Below, one piece after another: positions 32,438 through 43,851 of a DNA stretch of 64,000 bases; position 1 is the first letter of the stretch, and each line of letters opens with the position of its first letter. The notes below the pieces were generated by a model, which worked only from the letters and a program-made list of their open reading frames with translations, was not told where the DNA came from and did no database searches. This stretch comes from Saccharum officinarum (lineage: Eukaryota; Streptophyta; Magnoliopsida; Poales; Poaceae): assembly GCA_020631735.1 (NCBI GenBank), contig CM036209.1:934743-998742 (forward strand), written 5' to 3'. The position numbers and the translations under genes were made by a program.

Positions 32438-34902
32438 TGTAACACCCCAGGTGTTAGGCTTGCATTTGGCATTTGCATTGCAGGAGTCTAAGCATCATTT
32501 GTTCACTTATGAGCATGGAACATATGGAACACACTTGTGAAACATATGTGATGCACTAGTGAAACATCTGCAACATCTCCTTGAAACATATGCAACATAC
32601 CCTTGTTAATTATGTTTTAATGTGTGTATGTTAGATGCTCATGCTTGGTAATGCAAGTGAGTGTTGACGTCACTTCTTTCATGTGTCTCCCATCACTCTC
32701 TATCTATAGTGACCCCTGGGAAAAGTTTCGTGAAGTTTGGAATCAAAAAGTCACATGAAATGATAAGTTATATGCTTGTTTGAATTATAACTGAAACATG
32801 TTTCGGAAAGAATGAAACATTCCTTTACATTCCATGTGGACTTTCATGTGAACTAGTGCTTAGGCAACATACAAGTGCGACATGTGCAACAAACCTTTGC
32901 AACATGTGCAACAACTTAGGGAAACATTGGTAACTTGTACCTTGCAACAAAACAATGAAACATGGCTTGAAACAAGCACTTCAAGTATAGTAGTTTCTAT
33001 GTTTCAGTGCATGTGAGGCCTACACTTTTGTGCAACCTATGCATGGTGTGTATGCTTAGTCTCTACAATACCTTAACTATGCTTAGGACACTTAATGGAG
33101 CAATGTTCATGTTGACCATGTTGACTAATTAAGTCTCTAAGTGATAGTTGACCTTGATTTGACCTTGTTTGACCTAGAGAGCATAGTTGCTTGACTGTTT
33201 TAAAAGGGTAGATAAAAGTATTTTCCTGTTGCTGCACCCTTAAACAAAGTTATAGAAAATTTATTATGGAACAAAAGTTGTTTAGTGACGATCTCATGAA
33301 AATGACCAGAACAATCTCAAAGGTGGCCCACAAGCCAGGAATAGGGGCTGATTGGCACTTGCAAAATTTGGCTGTCCTTATACTGTTTTAGTGCTAAGCG
33401 CCTTAGTTGGAGCTTTATATCTTGCAACACAAGCTGATTCAAACCTTGATCCTTAAATAATAATTGTAGTTTGGTTTGAGTACTACAAACGTTGTTTAAT
33501 GAGAAAGAGCTGATTTTGTGCCTAGCTTGGTCAAATAGGGTTCACAAAATCGAATCTTGTGCTGTTTTCAGGGACGAAAACTTTGGCTAAGTCTGGGATG
33601 ACTGCATTTTCGGGTTTCAGTTTTCGTTTACCCTTCTTTGGTGATTTATCAATTGCAAACCAAACCGAATTAGACTATGATCCTTTGAGAAAAGTTTGAG
33701 TAATCATGTAGGTCTAGCTGATGGTGAAATTTATTGATCAAATTAGTGCATGGATAAGGAGATAGGGAAGGGGAAAGATGAGAGTTCCAGCTAGCTTGGA
33801 ACTAAGTTCAGTTTTCAGTTTCGAGGTACCCCACTTCGGGGATTTATATCTCGCGAACCATTTGGAAATTTACCATAAGCCTTTAAGCAATGTTGTTGTC
33901 CTCGCGTAGCTCTACATCATGGTAGAATTGGTTCAACGTATCGTCAATCACTTTAGGAGTTAGCTGGATCAGAAGATAAGGAAGGAAGAATGTACGGTTT
34001 TAGTTGTATTTTCGCGGAGGTATTGAACTTTTGAATCAGCAGAGAAGCAACAGTGCCCGACCGCGCGCATGCTCGCCACCTCGCCTAAGCCATGTGCCGT
34101 GTGGAGAAGGGGAAGACCGAGCCGGAGTGCCATCCCTCCTCTCGCTCTCCCATTCTCTCCCTCGGTCTCTTCTCTTTCTTTCTCGCGCTCTTCTATCTCC
34201 CTCTGCTCAGCGCTAGGCGCGGCCGTGTCCCGCACTGCGCGAGCAGCAGCTTCGCTGTCGTCGCTTCCGCTGCTGCGCTCTCTCTCTGACCCAACCGAGC
34301 GCGTCATAGCCATCTCCAGTTCACGCCGCTCCGAAGCGCCCCTTTCGGGCCACCACGGTCGCCGGAGCGCCCCGCCGCCGAGATGCCGCGGGCTTGGCCG
34401 CCGGCGCACGTGGCCGGGCCACCTTGGGCATCTAGGGCCAAGCCACGGGCACTGTGGGTGTGCCCTGTGATGGAGATGCTTTCACGCCACTCCAACGCCG
34501 CCGGCGAGCCTCTTTCGGCCTCAACCGCGAGCTCAGACGCCTCCTCTGTTCAAATTCGCGACCAGGGACTCGGGTTGAAATTCGACTAAAGCCAGGGGTC
34601 TAAGTGCACACCCGAAGACTTCTGAATAGTACTGCATAGTGCATCTTTTCTTTTTCCTTTTTTTTTTTATACATAATTATGGCTGAAATTTTTGAAAATT
34701 AATATCTCAGGCTAGAAAATTCGTAAAATAGAAAATGAGGACTTTTTGGAATCCTTGTGAATTGTCTTGCATTGGATCTATAATATGTCATATTTTAGTT
34801 AATGTTTTTGCTGTAAAAATGGATTTTCAGATTAGGTTTTTTACTAGTGGTACTTGTCTTTTTCATAACTGTAGTTGTAGGCTCCAAATGAAGTGAAATT
34901 TT
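32438..34902 (+). mobile_element. Tekay/Del-like gypsy LTR, 5' part
   Basis: It starts TGTAACACCCCAGGTGTTAG and shares layout and phrases with the LTR at 62991-64000 (for example CATCTCATGAAAATGACCAGA, GGCCCACAAG, and repeated fragments ending in CCCACTT-like text). 34050-34560 is a GC-rich segment. The LTR runs into the assembly gap, so its 3' end and internal region are unseen. No gene lies in it; short frames at 33969-34589 are in the GC-rich part. Confidence 0.75.
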
Positions 34903-35002
34903 NNNNNNNNNNNNNNNNNNNNNNNNNNNNNNNNNNNNNNNNNNNNNNNNNNNNNNNNNNNNNNNNNNNNNNNNNNNNNNNNNNNNNNNNNNNNNNNNNN
35001 NN
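34903..35002. other. Assembly gap (100 N)
   Basis: It separates a plus-strand Tekay-like LTR from a minus-strand Athila protease. True length unknown. Confidence 0.99.
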
Positions 35003-36780
35003 ACAAAGTCTACTGCACAAAGAATTCTCTTATCTTCACTGGAATGTTCTCAGCAATTCCTATCGGGTAGCGGATCGACTTGTCGGCCAGCTATAGACAC
35101 ATTGATGTTGGCTCTAATGTTGAATAAGTGAGCTTGTCGAAGACTGATTTGGGCATCACACTGACACTTGCTCCAAGGTCACATAGTGCATTATCAAAAT
35201 GTTGACTTCCAATCGAGCAATCAATAGTGGGGCATCCTAGATCCTTCTTCTTGGTTGGTGATGTATTAAGGATGGCCTCACTACATTCTCCTGTCAGCTT
35301 GATCACCTCAGTGGTGGGCAGTGGCCTCTTCTTGTTCAAGATATCTCTGATATACTTCGCATAGGTAGGGACCTGTATGGCATCCAACAGAGGTATGTTG
35401 ATATATAATTTCTGAGTGGCCTCTACAAACTTACCAAACTGCTCATCCATATGAGTGTGAGCTCTTTGTCTTCTGCATGGGAATGGTATGAAATTGGTGT
35501 CGTGGAAATCTTGTCTCATTTCTTGTGGTTCTTGTGGAGTGACATCTTCAACTTCATCTTCTTCCAGTATCACTAGTACTGCTTTCGTCCTTTTAGACCC
35601 TTTTGGATATGGGGGGTCCTGTGTAGACTTGCCACCTCTTGTAGTTATCTTATTTACCTGCTTAGGGTTAGTGGAAACAAGCAGCGCAGAAGACAACCGT
35701 GCTATTTGTATGTCTATCTTTTTATTAAAATTAAGTTGTTCTTTATGGCAGAAGAAAAAGTATCCATTTTAGCATTTATAATCTCCAAAATTTTATCATT
35801 AGAAGCAATCTTATTGGATAAATTATCATTAATTCTAGCTTGTTTTGAAATTAATTCTCTTAAAGGTGGTAATTCAGTATTGGAAGAATTGTAATAATTA
35901 CCTTGGTACTTACCTTGTTGTTGACTCCATCCTTGTTGTGGTGGAACTGAATTGTTGACGGCGAGACTTGTGTCTTGTTTATAAGCATTTTCAATGGCTC
36001 TTTGATCTTCCTTGTACTTAGCTCTCTCGTCAAGCCAATTTAGCAATACGTCCAGCTTGGTTGATAGTCCACATAATTCCTCTAGTGCCTCCTCACTCTG
36101 GTGGCATGATTGAATATTGCCTAATGGCCACCTTTGATTTTCTGCTATCTTTTCCACAAGAATTTTAGCTTTCCAGCAGTGAGTGACATAAATGATCCTC
36201 CAGCAGTTGCATCTAGTTGTTCACAAGATTTCTGACTTAATCCATTATAAAAGCTTTGCATGAGCAACCATAACTCCTTTCCATGATGAGGGCAATCTGA
36301 GATGTATTCTTGGTAACGTTCCTAGGCTTATGGAATGGTTTCTCCCTTCTGCTGTTGAAAATTAGTAATCTTTCCTCTTAAGGCATTGGTTTTGCCTACT
36401 GAGAAGAACTTTTCTAGAAAGGCCTTTGAACACTTCGCCCATGTGTTGATGTCTTCTTTATTGGCATAGAACCACTGCTTCGCTCTTCTCAAGAGTGAGA
36501 ATGGAAACAAACAGAGTAGTATGATGTCTTGAGCAACGTCCTTGATGATGATTATACTTCCAATCTTTAGGAAATCCTGCAGATGTGCACTTGCATCTTC
36601 ATGCGCCTTCCCACTGAATGGTGTAGCTTGTACCATGTGGATGAGGCTTGGCTTGAGCTCAAATTCTAAATCATTGGTGTCGAGTTCTGGTCCAGTGTGG
36701 ATGTTCTCGGTGCTTGGAGCAGAGAATTCTCACATAGTCTTGTTAGCCATAGCTTCAAAAATTGATGTGGGCTTTCTTCT
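35003..36780 (-). pseudogene. Athila gag-protease, second element, broken
   Basis: Gag starts near 36756 with a stop soon after. It continues in fragments at 36328-36636 (MVQATPFSGKAHEDASAHLQ), 35714-36157 (PPQQGWSQQQGKYQGNYYN) and 35091-35696. The last holds the Athila protease with intact motif ALCDLGASVSVMPKSVFDKL. A stop at about 35091 interrupts the protease, which continues in the same direction to the gap (SIRYPIGIAENIPVKIREFF). No zinc knuckle is evident. The element is truncated by the gap before any pol. Confidence 0.8.
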
Positions 36781-36944
36781 TGATTAAGTTGATTCTGATT
36801 AGAGTGTGGTGAGTCCTAAAATTCCCTATATAAGATACAAAACAAAGAAAACAAGGGTAAACCAGAAAAGAAAGAGGTACCTAGTTATGATTTTCATCAA
36901 TAAGTATTTACTTGATTTGTTAATTTCTAGCTTTATGTTGCTTT

Positions 36945-36962
36945 TCCCCGGCAACGACACTA
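36945..36962 (-). other. Athila primer-binding site, degraded
   Basis: On the minus strand it reads TAGTGTCGTTGCCGGGGA, the Athila site with three changes at its 5' side, 8 bases from the LTR. Confidence 0.75.
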
Positions 36963-36970
36963 GAAATGCT

Positions 36971-38525
36971 TGTTGGTATTTATTAATGCAGCACTTGTTT
37001 TAGTAGTAGTCACTTAGTAATCACTACACATCTAACTATAGAACCAGGTTGTCATCCCCAGCAAATGAAGCTAGATATGTATTATCAAATTGGCTATCAT
37101 TTCATATGACTAGTAATATTGAATATATGAAATATATTAAATAACAATAAATCTGCAAGCGCATAGATTAATCCTACCATTGTAGCACTTCACCAGGAGT
37201 ATTCCTGGTATCATTATTTATATTTTACCACAGGGAAAAGCTATTGAAATTGAGCAACATGAAATAACAAATCATTGTGGATTACATATGATGAAAATCA
37301 ATCACATAGGACATGCCCAAACAGGGGTAAGCCAATGGTAGATAAATAAGGATAACGAAAAAATATAAGAATAAATATTGATAACCCCAAAGATAGAAAT
37401 AGATACTACACAAGTTTAGTAAGACCCAACAGGAGATTAGTTAAGAGGTTGAATCCCTAAGTAATTACTAATTCATTAAGTCTTTCACGTACTCTAGCAA
37501 ATATACAATCATATATAGCACAAAGGACTCTTCATCTACACATAAGGAACATTGCTAGAGGAGAGCCAGAACATAGCTAGACTATTCCTCTGCAACCAGG
37601 TTCTACTAGTTCTATATACGAGGTGTGGGTTACAAAGGACTCAAAGGGATTATTGTCACGCCCGCGATCTACCACACTTCCCAGCATATAGAGTGCATCC
37701 GCAGGCATACAATATCTAAGCACCACGCTTACATATTGGCTACCGCTTAACCCACTCGAGTACTGGATTTAGTGCTTTGCGAACATATGCATAAACTCAT
37801 AATCAATCATGACTATATCAAATATACTACAAGAGCAAACTAGGAACATAATAAATAGGAATATAATATTGAAATAGAACAAAGTCATAACAAAGGAGAG
37901 ATACAAAAGATTATACTAGACTCTAGATGACTGCAGATTCGGAATCCTCGAGCGAGAACCCGAACTCTACTTAAACCTTGCTAGCTAGCCTATACTAGAA
38001 CTTTGAGTAGCTAATCTAATCTTTGGTGGAGAGCTTCTCCTTGGCTTCAACTAATTTCCTCTTGTCTTCTCTCTTCAGGAAGGGGCTGGGCTCTGTTTAT
38101 ATAGGCCAGTAGAATGAACCGCAACCCTTTGATCAAACCGACTTGAAACAACGGAGGAGATTGAAACCCTAAGGCGGTGGAGCATCGTGTGTGAAGGCCG
38201 AGGCTGACATGTGGACCTCTAGGTCGGCCAACCTAGAGGCCAGGTCGGCCGACCTGGGTCACTTCCAGGTGGGTCCCACCTTCGAGGGTCTGTGTTCTTG
38301 TATCTTCTATATTCTTCTTCACTTCATGCCGCCGTGGAATAAGCTTTTTAGCTTGATGTTTATTCATTTCTCCATTTACTTCCTGATAACTTCCTACAGA
38401 AACACAGATTCACCAAAACCTGTGAAATTCTATCAGTTAAACCCCTATTTTACATTTTTATCTATTATTTACCCTTTTTCATGTTTTATTGACGGTTTGA
38501 AATTGATGGTTGACGACCGTCAACA
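36971..38525 (-). repeat. Athila 5' LTR, second element (1555 bp)
   Basis: It has TGTTGGTATTTATTAATG...GACGACCGTCAACA ends. It is related to the LTRs at 19378 and 26167 but lacks their internal primer-site-like duplication. It is inserted next to the last codons of a Tat polyprotein that begin at 38527. The partner LTR lies beyond the gap or is lost. Confidence 0.85.
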
Positions 38526-38526
38526 G

Positions 38527-38598
38527 TTACTGAATGACGAAGGAATCGAAACAACTCACACCTGGAACACAGACAATTTGCGGCGCTTCTACCCGTAA
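38527..38598 (+). pseudogene. C-terminus of Tat polyprotein
   Basis: The last 23 codons end WNTDNLRRFYP-stop, the conserved end of Tat/RIRE2 integrase (W-N-x-x-N-L-x-x-F-Y). The frame enters directly from the Athila LTR, so all upstream pol is missing. Confidence 0.75.
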
Positions 38599-39940
38599 CA
38601 TCTTCGCCCTCTGAGGGCTGTAATTTTCTTTCCTTATTTATGTAAACATTAAGATAAGGATTTGCGCTCTTTTTCCTCACAGGGGGAGCCTATGAGAAAA
38701 GGCATGAGGTTTTTTAATGAGGCGATCCCATGTACCTTTCTTGGAAAAGAATTCAATCAAATTTCCCCCAAGCAAAAGGCAAACGTTAGACGTCAAAACA
38801 AAATCTGATTTTGGCAGAATTTGAATATCATCGAGGAACAACCCTCATCTTTAAGTTTGCAACATTTCGCACTCATGCAAAACATCATGATCGGGAGCAA
38901 AGCAACCCCAAGCAATCCCATAGGCTATATTAACTTTTCGTTACACGAAAAAGGAGTGAGTGAAAAGGCGAAAAGTCTAACGAGCCCAAATAATGCCACG
39001 CCACACCAAAAAGGAGTGTGAGCGGGAGCAACAGCCAAATAGGCTACCAAGAAGCCCCACACCACCAAAAAGGAGTGATGAGCGGAGCAAAAATGGCTAA
39101 AAAGCCATGCAAATTATATATCGCAATTTCAACGTACAAATAAAACCCAACAACCCAAGGCACGGAAGGACAAGAGCACTAACACGGCGGAATATCAATG
39201 GTCAACCTACCATACCAACTATAATTCAAGACCCCATTAGACAAACAGGCACTATATAAGCAACAAGGGGGTCGCCCACCTAGGCAACCAACCGGCTAGC
39301 AAGATAGGAAATTTACAAATTCCAAAGCAAAGAAAGCAGAGCTCTAGAGGGGGGAACCTCTACGTCCATCGCGCAAAGGCACAGTAGCGGAGAAGAAATT
39401 AGGTTGCATGGTACTCGACATGAGCGAAAAAAGGGAGACAAAAAAATGCAAAGTCAGAAACGCTAGCACCTTAGGAATGAGAGGCTTCAGGATTCTGCAT
39501 ACATTAAAGCAGCAGGGCGGGTTTTAGACTACAGATGGCCAGCTGTTGGCTATGTTTCAGGATGTAGCAGCCATAGGAGCGAAGGTATTAAAAAACCTTC
39601 AGCTTCTTACGACCTGTGCTCTCTTGTTTGCAACTTTCCAGCCATAAGACAGCAAGGACGGACCTCCTGCTATCGCCCAACAAAGAAGAGGATTTTTTCA
39701 CTACAGATAGCTGAGTCTATTCGCCCCGGTGCCCCCTAAACTCCAGCAATAAGGCGGAAGTTGTCGCTTAGGAAAAATGGAAACCATCGAGAACCAGAAA
39801 CAACTTGGGACCGTCAGCCAATCATGCCTCGGCGAATGAAGCCTGGTCCAACGCCACCAGCTATAAAAACAAAAATTGTTAAAGCAATTCATCTCGCTCA
39901 CGTGCTTGACTCAAAAGCATTTTTCCTATTTTCGCCCTTG
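38599..39940 (+). other. Tat 3' untranslated region, first part
   Basis: Non-coding. It has short repeats of ACCAAAAAGGAGTG (near 38946 with one change, 39004 and 39063), each followed by GAGCGGGAGC-like text. No frame is supported. Confidence 0.6.
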
Positions 39941-40345
39941 CGAGATGGCGAGGGGCTGGCAAACAAGCCGCTCGAGCATCCTTCGCTCCACTTATTCCCT
40001 CACCCTAAAAGGTTGGGGGGACGGCGTTTTAATCTTTTTGCCTAAGCGAGATGCCGAGGGGCTGGCAAAGGAGCCGCTCGAGCATCCTTCGCTCCACTTC
40101 ATCCCCTCACCTTAATAGGTTGGGGGGACCGTGTTTTAATCTTTTCACCTATGCGAGATGCTGAGGGGTTGGCAAAGGAGCCGCTCGAGCATCCTTCGCT
40201 CCACTTCATCCCCTCGCCCTAAAAGGTTGGGGGACGGCGTTTTAATCTTTTTGCCTATGCAAGATGCCGAGGGGCTGGCAAAGGAGCCGCTCGAGCATCC
40301 TTCGTTCCATTTCATCCCCTTACCCTAAAAGAGTAAAGGGAACAA
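39941..40345 (+). repeat. Tandem repeat, 106-107 bp unit, about 3.8 copies
   Basis: Units start at 39941, 40047, 40154 and 40260 with CGAGATGCCGAGGGGCTGGC (minor variants). Each carries GCCGCTCGAGCATCCTTCGC and GGTTGGGGGGACGGCGTTTT. Tandem arrays in the 3' untranslated region of Tat/Ogre elements are known sources of genomic satellites. Confidence 0.9.
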
Positions 40346-40578
40346 TGTTTGCTCCAATATTCGCCTACACGAGTGGCCATAGAGACGACACAGGAGATGC
40401 GATTTCTTATTGTCACCTACGCGGCGCCCCTAGAAGGTCCACGGTCGTAGATAAAGCGACAATGCAAAGCACAGTAGCACGAACAAACACATAAAAACAA
40501 AAATCACACAAAAACTAAGTCCAAGCTTCGCAACTGCTCACATCACATACCTCATACACTATACATCACACAAGCAAC

Positions 40579-41111
40579 CTACATTTCGCCCCCTATGGGG
40601 CGAAGATAAAAACTATACTTTCGGTTCACCAAGTCAAGTACCATTTCATTGGCTGGCTCCTCCTTTGGATCCTTTAGACCAGCCGAAGATGACTCCCCAC
40701 GCTCTCGTTTAACCTCATCACGGCGGGACTTCCGATCCTCCAAAATAGTCGAGTCGAAGTCTGAATAGAATTTTTTAAGAACCTCTTCCTTCCTAAGGAA
40801 GCGGCGGAAGCGAGACCTGAAAAACTTGATCATACTAGACCCCGGAAACCTCTCACGATGACTAGATCACAAGGCTCCACCATGAGATCTCGGCTAATAT
40901 GCCGACGATTAGTTAAAGCAAAAGCTTCAGCGGCTTCTGCATCAAGCTATCCTTCACCAATGATCTCGCTAAGACGAAGGCCCTTCATCAGAGTCATCTC
41001 GGACACTAATATATGAGCTTTCGGCAGCTCATTCAGCAGCGCCTCAGCCATTTCTTCGTCACTGCAAACACGATGATAAAACCAATACTTGTTCTAGTTC
41101 GGCCATTTGTT
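40579..41111 (-). pseudogene. Distal part of Tat antisense ORF, broken
   Basis: Downstream of the antisense frame's stop at 41112, recognisable coding text continues with stops (for example LPKAHILVSEMTLMKGLRLS near 41030-40970). It ends in a basic 84-residue frame at 40833-40579 (MIKFFRSRFRRFLRKEEVLK). It is the probable C-terminal half of the 41112-41741 protein, now interrupted. Confidence 0.55.
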
Positions 41112-41741
41112 TCAGCAGGCTAGAACAATCGAAACTATCCCTTTCGTCTTTTTAGGAACAAAGTTATAGGACCCGTAATGGTTCACCATCTCGACCTTTG
41201 TCCGTCTATCTGTCACCGTTTTCTTATGAAAATGCATCTCGTAATAGCGAACAATCAAATTCACGCTAAGAGCACAGCCGACCATCTTTAGTGCCATAGC
41301 GAAGACGCTCATACGAGCAAATGCATTGGGGGTCAGATGATGAATTTGCAGATCGGAACGCTGCAGCACCTCCTCGATGAAATCCTCACAGGGAAATCGT
41401 AGCCTAGCCTTAAAGAAGTCCCGAATCACTACAACTTCATAAGGCTCAGGCTGGGGCATCTCCTCATGACCAGGAGCACGGCACCAGTTACGCATTGTGC
41501 GATGCAAGAGACCATCCGCCATGTATTTGTCAAGAACCGTCTCGGTCACCTTCGAACGGCCAAGGCGATAGGTCGCTGGCTCAAGATCCACTTGGCCATG
41601 GTGAGCAACCGGCGTCGGTCCAACAGTCTCGCCTTCTTCTCCCCCCTCCACGATTTCAACATCAGTCTCAGTCTCCTCAACGACAACACAAGAGGGGCCA
41701 GGATGCTCCGACGCTGCGCCAACACCTTGAGTATCCGCCAT
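41112..41741 (-). CDS. Tat antisense ORF, putative gypsy-type transposon domain
   Basis: A 209-residue frame from ATG 41741 (MADTQGVGAASEHPGPSC), opposite in strand to the host element's pol. Residues about 20-60 are acidic. Residues about 95-205 match the plant 'putative gypsy type transposon' domain (Transposase_28): EPYEVVVIRDFFKARLRFPC, IHHLTPNAFARMSVFAMALK and YGSYNFVPKK. The function is unknown; such antisense ORFs are typical of Tat elements (Grande gene23-like). Stops after 41112 suggest the original protein was longer, so this copy is probably truncated. No antisense promoter was identified. Confidence 0.7.
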   Translation of the reverse strand: MADTQGVGAASEHPGPSCVVVEETETDVEIVEGGEEGETVGPTPVAHHGQVDLEPATYRLGRSKVTETVLDKYMADGLLHRTMRNWCRAPGHEEMPQPEPYEVVVIRDFFKARLRFPCEDFIEEVLQRSDLQIHHLTPNAFARMSVFAMALKMVGCALSVNLIVRYYEMHFHKKTVTDRRTKVEMVNHYGSYNFVPKKTKGIVSIVLAC

Positions 41742-42148
41742 GCGAAAATGCAAGAGTTCGCTTTGTGAACAAGTGTGGGACTCCGAACTAGATCTGCTAG
41801 TTGAGCTCTCACTGGCGGAATCGCTCTCAGAGAAGACTCACTCGACATCTATCCAAACGATTAGAACGTGAAAACACAAGAAATGAAAATAGTAAAAAAG
41901 AAAAAGAAGAAGAACAATGAAAGTACTATAAAGCATACTACATAGCGCAAGCGAAAACACTCGAAGCTAAGAGAATCACAAACCTGTGAAGGAACTTGGC
42001 GAAGGTCGGTGGATTCTAGAAATAGGCGAAAGCTGGAGCAAGAGGTCGATTAGGCGAAAGTCCAGGACTTGATCAACAGCCAAACGAAGGATGAGCGTGC
42101 ACGGCTCCTCTGCCCCTAGAGGGGTTTATATTGGAGCCCCCTTGCTAA

Positions 42149-42358
42149 TGTTGGGGGTCAACACCCCTGTTGGGCAGCCCGTGCCACCCGACCGCCATCC
42201 AGAGATTTTGGCCGAGTGATATGACGGGACGTGATTAGACCTCAGAGGTCATGAGCCGCAGTTTTTGACTTGGCAAAAGGCGGGTGGGTAAAAAATGATA
42301 ACGACCTCAATTCATCTATTCACCAGGGCGAATAGGCGGGACACGGCCGGACGAAGTC
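42149..42358 (+). repeat. Tat LTR fragment (first 210 bp)
   Basis: It begins TGTTGGGGGTCAACACCCCTG and matches 43111-43315 closely (GATATGACGGGACGTGATTA; TTTTTGACTTGGCAAAAGGC). It then breaks off into an AT-rich simple repeat. Confidence 0.85.
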
Positions 42359-42442
42359 CCCTTATTTATTTATTTATTTATTTAAATTATTATTATTATA
42401 TATATTATATATTATATATTTTTTATTTTTTATTTTTTATTT
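42359..42442. repeat. AT-rich simple repeats
   Basis: Successive (TTTA)n, (TTA)n, (TATAT)n and (TTTTTTA)n runs follow the truncated LTR directly. Confidence 0.95.
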
Positions 42443-43110
42443 TGTTCACCCAACTTTTTACATTCTAGCATAAACAAGGCTAGAGTAATATTGCAGTGTA
42501 TTCCTAGCCTTGGTTCATTTCCATCATGAAATACCTTTATTGTTTATGGGAGTAGCTTCAAAGCTCATTAACCAAAATTTAAACACCATGTCTAATTTTG
42601 ATTAAAGAAGGCCATTTTAACCTAAGCACCATGTTTAATTTAAAAGGCCTATGGATGTACCGTATACGAGTACACCCAAACCAGAGCATATGACATAAAC
42701 AAGGGAAGTATGGAGCTATGTTTGTATGGAAACAAATATGAGTACAGGAGTGCGGTCACTTATACCATTTCAAGATCTAAGAGACATCAAGATACAACGC
42801 AGGTAAGTAGCATGCACAGTTGTCGTTGTAGTGCCCGAGCACATTGATGAGTTAGTATAACATAGCGCGTGCTTAACAGGGTTGAACATGATTAATGACT
42901 GCAAGAAGTCAGCCCCCGAGTATCCCAAAGCAGTTTTTTGCAAGGTATTCAGAGGATCGCGATTTATTCATGTAACAAATAAATATTCTTGCAGAATGTA
43001 ATGTGTCGGCCAAAATTATAAGATGAAGGTGAAATCAACATAACTGAGAGTCATCGGTTGCTTTTCCAAGGCCTAGCGGGGCCTCGTCGTTGATGGAGGA
43101 TGTATGCGGG
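42443..43110. other. Spacer between two Tat LTR copies, no gene
   Basis: 668 bp of AT-rich DNA with no open frame and no recognised repeat. It may be leftover LTR/UTR sequence or older host DNA. Confidence 0.5.
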
Positions 43111-43817
43111 TGTTGGGGTCAACACCCCCGTTCGCATCCCGTGCGGCCCGACCATCGTCTAGAGATTTCAGCCGAGCGATATGACGGGACGTGATTAGAC
43201 CTCAGAGGTCATGAGCCGTGGTTTTTGACTTGGCAAAAGGCGGGTGGGTAAAAAATGATAACAACCTCAAGACATCTATTCACCGAGGTGAATAGGCAAG
43301 ACACAGCCGGACGAAAGCCGATCGCTGGTGTGCCTGTTCGCCAAGGCGAAAAGGTTTTCGCTGAACCGCGTAGAGGCTCCGCCAGGTCAGACCATTTCGC
43401 CTCCACGATAGGTTTGTTGATATTGCAATTCGTCTCATTTCCTTGCTGGTATCACCCAGGGAGAAGACATTTCGTAGTGCGCGCCCGGCTTGCCCCGCCA
43501 GTCTGGGCCCATTACGTCAAGCTAGACAGGTCGCCCTGGTAGGCGCTAACCGAGGGAGGCGGGGACTCCAAAGGACGAGCAAGCCCTGGGCGGTGGAGAA
43601 TATTCCACGGATTTAGGGTAGGTAGGAGGGCATATGTGTCCCATGAAAAGCCTACGGGCATGTATAAATGGCCCCTGGCAAAGGGTTGTAAGAGAGACGA
43701 TTTGGAATACAAAAAACAATGGATTCATTTCATCTGTGATCCCTTTCGCATGTGTGCCTCGCTCGATTTCGCTCGTGCTGCAACCGGTGTTTGGAGGCCC
43801 ATTGGATTTGAACAACA
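43111..43817 (+). mobile_element. 5' LTR of Tat-type element B (707 bp)
   Basis: It starts TGTTGGGGTCAACACC and ends ATTTGAACAACA, with TGTTG/CAACA inverted ends, and is followed at once by the primer site TTGGTGCCCACCGTGG. It contains a TATA box at 43663. Element B continues as gag to 44156, is split by a copia element, and resumes at 54510. Confidence 0.85.
43663..43669 (+). promoter_or_regulatory. Tat LTR TATA box
   Basis: TATAAAT occurs in GGGCATGTATAAATGGCCCC, about 155 bases before the LTR end. This is a plausible start for the element transcript. Confidence 0.55.
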
Positions 43818-43833
43818 TTGGTGCCCACCGTGG
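43818..43833 (+). other. Tat primer-binding site
   Basis: TTGGTGCCCACCGTGG lies directly after the LTR. It matches the TGGCGCCCACCGTGGGG-type site of Tat elements with minor change. Confidence 0.75.
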
Positions 43834-43851
43834 TTATTGTGCGAGCTTATC

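Larger units (their letters stand above)
38526..42358 (+). mobile_element. Tat-type gypsy element A, 3' portion
   Basis: It contains, in order, the C-terminus of a Tat/RIRE2-type polyprotein, a 3.5 kb 3' untranslated region with a tandem array and an antisense ORF, and the first 210 bp of an LTR. Long 3' regions, tandem arrays and antisense ORFs are established traits of Tat-lineage elements (Grande, RIRE2, Ogre). Its 5' part was displaced by the Athila insertion and the gap. Confidence 0.8.

Noticed and set aside
36971..38598. Single 135-codon frame 38191-38598 as a gene
   Set aside because: It is a chance fusion of Athila LTR sequence with the last 23 codons of a Tat polyprotein across an insertion junction.
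39941..40345. CRISPR-like array
   Set aside because: Units are directly adjacent with no unique spacers, the genome is a plant nuclear genome, and the array lies in a Tat 3' region.
41466..41848. Plus-strand and second minus-strand frames over the Tat antisense ORF
   Set aside because: They are shadows of the 41112-41741 minus-strand frame, which alone shows a domain match.
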